From the NCBI GenBank assembly GCA_028695865.1, contig JAQVID010000203.1:1-6389 (forward strand): 6,389 nt of DNA, given 5' to 3'. The position numbers were made by a program, and so were the translations under genes. Shown here piece after piece: positions 5,617 to 6,389 of the stretch. This stretch comes from Thermoguttaceae bacterium (GTDB lineage Bacteria; Planctomycetota; Planctomycetia; Pirellulales; Thermoguttaceae). The notes below the pieces were generated by a model that saw nothing but the letters and a program-made list of their open reading frames with translations, was not told the DNA's origin and ran no database searches. Positions within the stretch are counted from its first letter, which is position 1; each line of letters opens with the position of its first letter.

Positions 5617-6389
5617 TCATGCGTTTGTTGCTTCGGCCCGATCGACTTCAGGGCAAACACAAACGGCATAGATTAACACAACGGCAAAAGCAACGAGCGG
5701 GACGAAATAGGCGATTTGTATCCTGCCCGTCCAATCCGAAATGATTCCTTGCAATTGAGTTAAAATCGCGCCGCCGCAGAGCATGGTAATAAGGCCCGCA
5801 CCGGCCATTTTCGTATCGTTGCCCAGACCGCGGGTAGCGTAACTGAAAATCGTCGGGAACATGAGCGACATACATCCGCTGGCACACACAAGCGCATAAA
5901 CACCAAGCACATTCGGACAGTGCGTCACGAAAATACAGCAAACAACCGCCAAAAACGCAAAGCACGCAAGCAGTCGCGAAGGCCGAATAAAACACATGAG
6001 TCCGGTACAGCTAAAGCGTCCTGCGATAAAAAGAATCTGCGACAAGACGTAAAACGTCGCTCCGGCCTGTTCCGCCCGCGTTGGAATAAACGCGTCGAAA
6101 TGAACCAGTTCGCATAAACGATAAAACAGGGCGCTCACCGGTTCAACATTTCGCAACTGTTCCGGTGAAATCCTTGCAACTTCGTCCAAATGCAATACTT
6201 CCATGCAGTATCGAACGGAATACGACCAGCACCCGATATGCGACCCAACACAAAAGAACAATGCAATAACACCGTACAGATAATACTTGTTACGAAAGAG
6301 TCTTTTCCATGTCGAGATGAACTGAATCTCGCGTCGCTCTTCCCGAAGATTTGGCATGGGACATAAAAAAATCGCGCACCACGTCACAA
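5617..6389 (-). CDS. FucP-like major facilitator sugar permease, C-terminal half (5' end outside window)
   Basis: The frame is open to the right edge of the window. The GTG at 6387 is not accepted as a start, because six N-terminal membrane segments are expected upstream. The 257 visible codons include the TGA stop at 5617-5619. Numbering visible residues from the codon at 6387, membrane segments lie near 36-60, 108-133, 138-157, 160-183, 192-215 and 224-246, matching helices 7-12 of a 12-helix transporter. The run FPTIFSYATRGLGNDTK (177-193), followed by GAILTQLQGIISDWTG, is characteristic of the L-fucose:proton symporter family (FucP). VGSHIGCWSYSVRY at 47-60 matches helix 7. A stretch of about 45 residues (61-107) between helices 7 and 8 is longer than I recall for E. 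coli FucP. The fragment is also rich in cysteine (17 in 256 residues). Family members import fucose, galactose, glucose or other monosaccharides; the residues that bind sugar and proton in the N-terminal half are not visible. It is predicted to sit in the cytoplasmic membrane, and it lies upstream of the GH16 gene on the same strand, suggesting uptake of a released sugar. Confidence 0.9.
   Translation of the reverse strand, partial: VTWCAIFLCPMPNLREERREIQFISTWKRLFRNKYYLYGVIALFFCVGSHIGCWSYSVRYCMEVLHLDEVARISPEQLRNVEPVSALFYRLCELVHFDAFIPTRAEQAGATFYVLSQILFIAGRFSCTGLMCFIRPSRLLACFAFLAVVCCIFVTHCPNVLGVYALVCASGCMSLMFPTIFSYATRGLGNDTKMAGAGLITMLCGGAILTQLQGIISDWTGRIQIAYFVPLVAFAVVLIYAVCVCPEVDRAEATNA

Noticed and set aside
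5339..5671. Small + strand gene reading through the repeat (IIHHTSY repeats)
   Set aside because: The frame exists only because the heptamer lacks stops in that phase. There is no ribosome site, and both flanks are antisense to real genes or non-coding sequence.
6385..6387. GTG as the true start of the permease
   Set aside because: Only the C-terminal six helices follow it. FucP-family proteins have twelve, and the frame is open to the window edge.

Overview
The window holds four protein-coding genes and no RNA genes. One gene at the left edge runs on the + strand and is cut off at its 5' end. Three genes run on the - strand, and the rightmost of these is also cut off at its 5' end. The protein families point to a bacterium of the Planctomycetota/Verrucomicrobiota/Lentisphaerota (PVC) group. 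The evidence is a Gfo/Idh/MocA oxidoreductase ending in a 'YRDGWTL'-type tail, a secreted neutral-ceramidase-like protein with a 'CPSQ' motif, and a very long multi-modular GH16 enzyme. This assignment rests on family resemblance recalled from memory, not on a database search.

Layout from left to right: (1) 1-542 (+), the C-terminal part of a Gfo/Idh/MocA-family oxidoreductase. (2) 541-624, a cluster of inverted repeats where this gene converges with the next one. (3) 583-2079 (-), a secreted protein with the neutral/alkaline non-lysosomal ceramidase N-terminal fold. (4) 2080-2157, a 78-bp gap with a strong hairpin. (5) 2158-5364 (-), a secreted protein of about 1068 residues. It has N-terminal beta-sandwich modules, a GH16 catalytic domain with an intact E-x-D-x-x-E motif, an Ig-like domain and a C-terminal CBM6-like domain. 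(6) 5365-5616, a 252-bp non-coding gap. It carries a leader hairpin, eleven perfect tandem copies of the heptamer ACATCAT, and a second small hairpin. (7) 5617-6389 (-), the C-terminal half of a FucP-like major facilitator sugar permease.

The - strand genes read permease, then secreted glycan hydrolase, then secreted ceramidase-like hydrolase. With the oxidoreductase nearby, this looks like a small carbohydrate-use cluster. The GH16 enzyme would cut an extracellular beta-galactan or beta-glucan held by its binding modules, the permease would import a released sugar, and the oxidoreductase could act on it inside the cell. This is inference from gene order; no substrate can be read from the sequence.

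The most notable non-coding signal is the heptanucleotide array in front of the GH16 gene. Its unit length is not a multiple of three, its copies are perfect, and on the coding strand each copy creates a TATGAT hexamer and an ATGATG pair. It is therefore a candidate length-variable switch. I saw no clearly new multi-gene system in the window.
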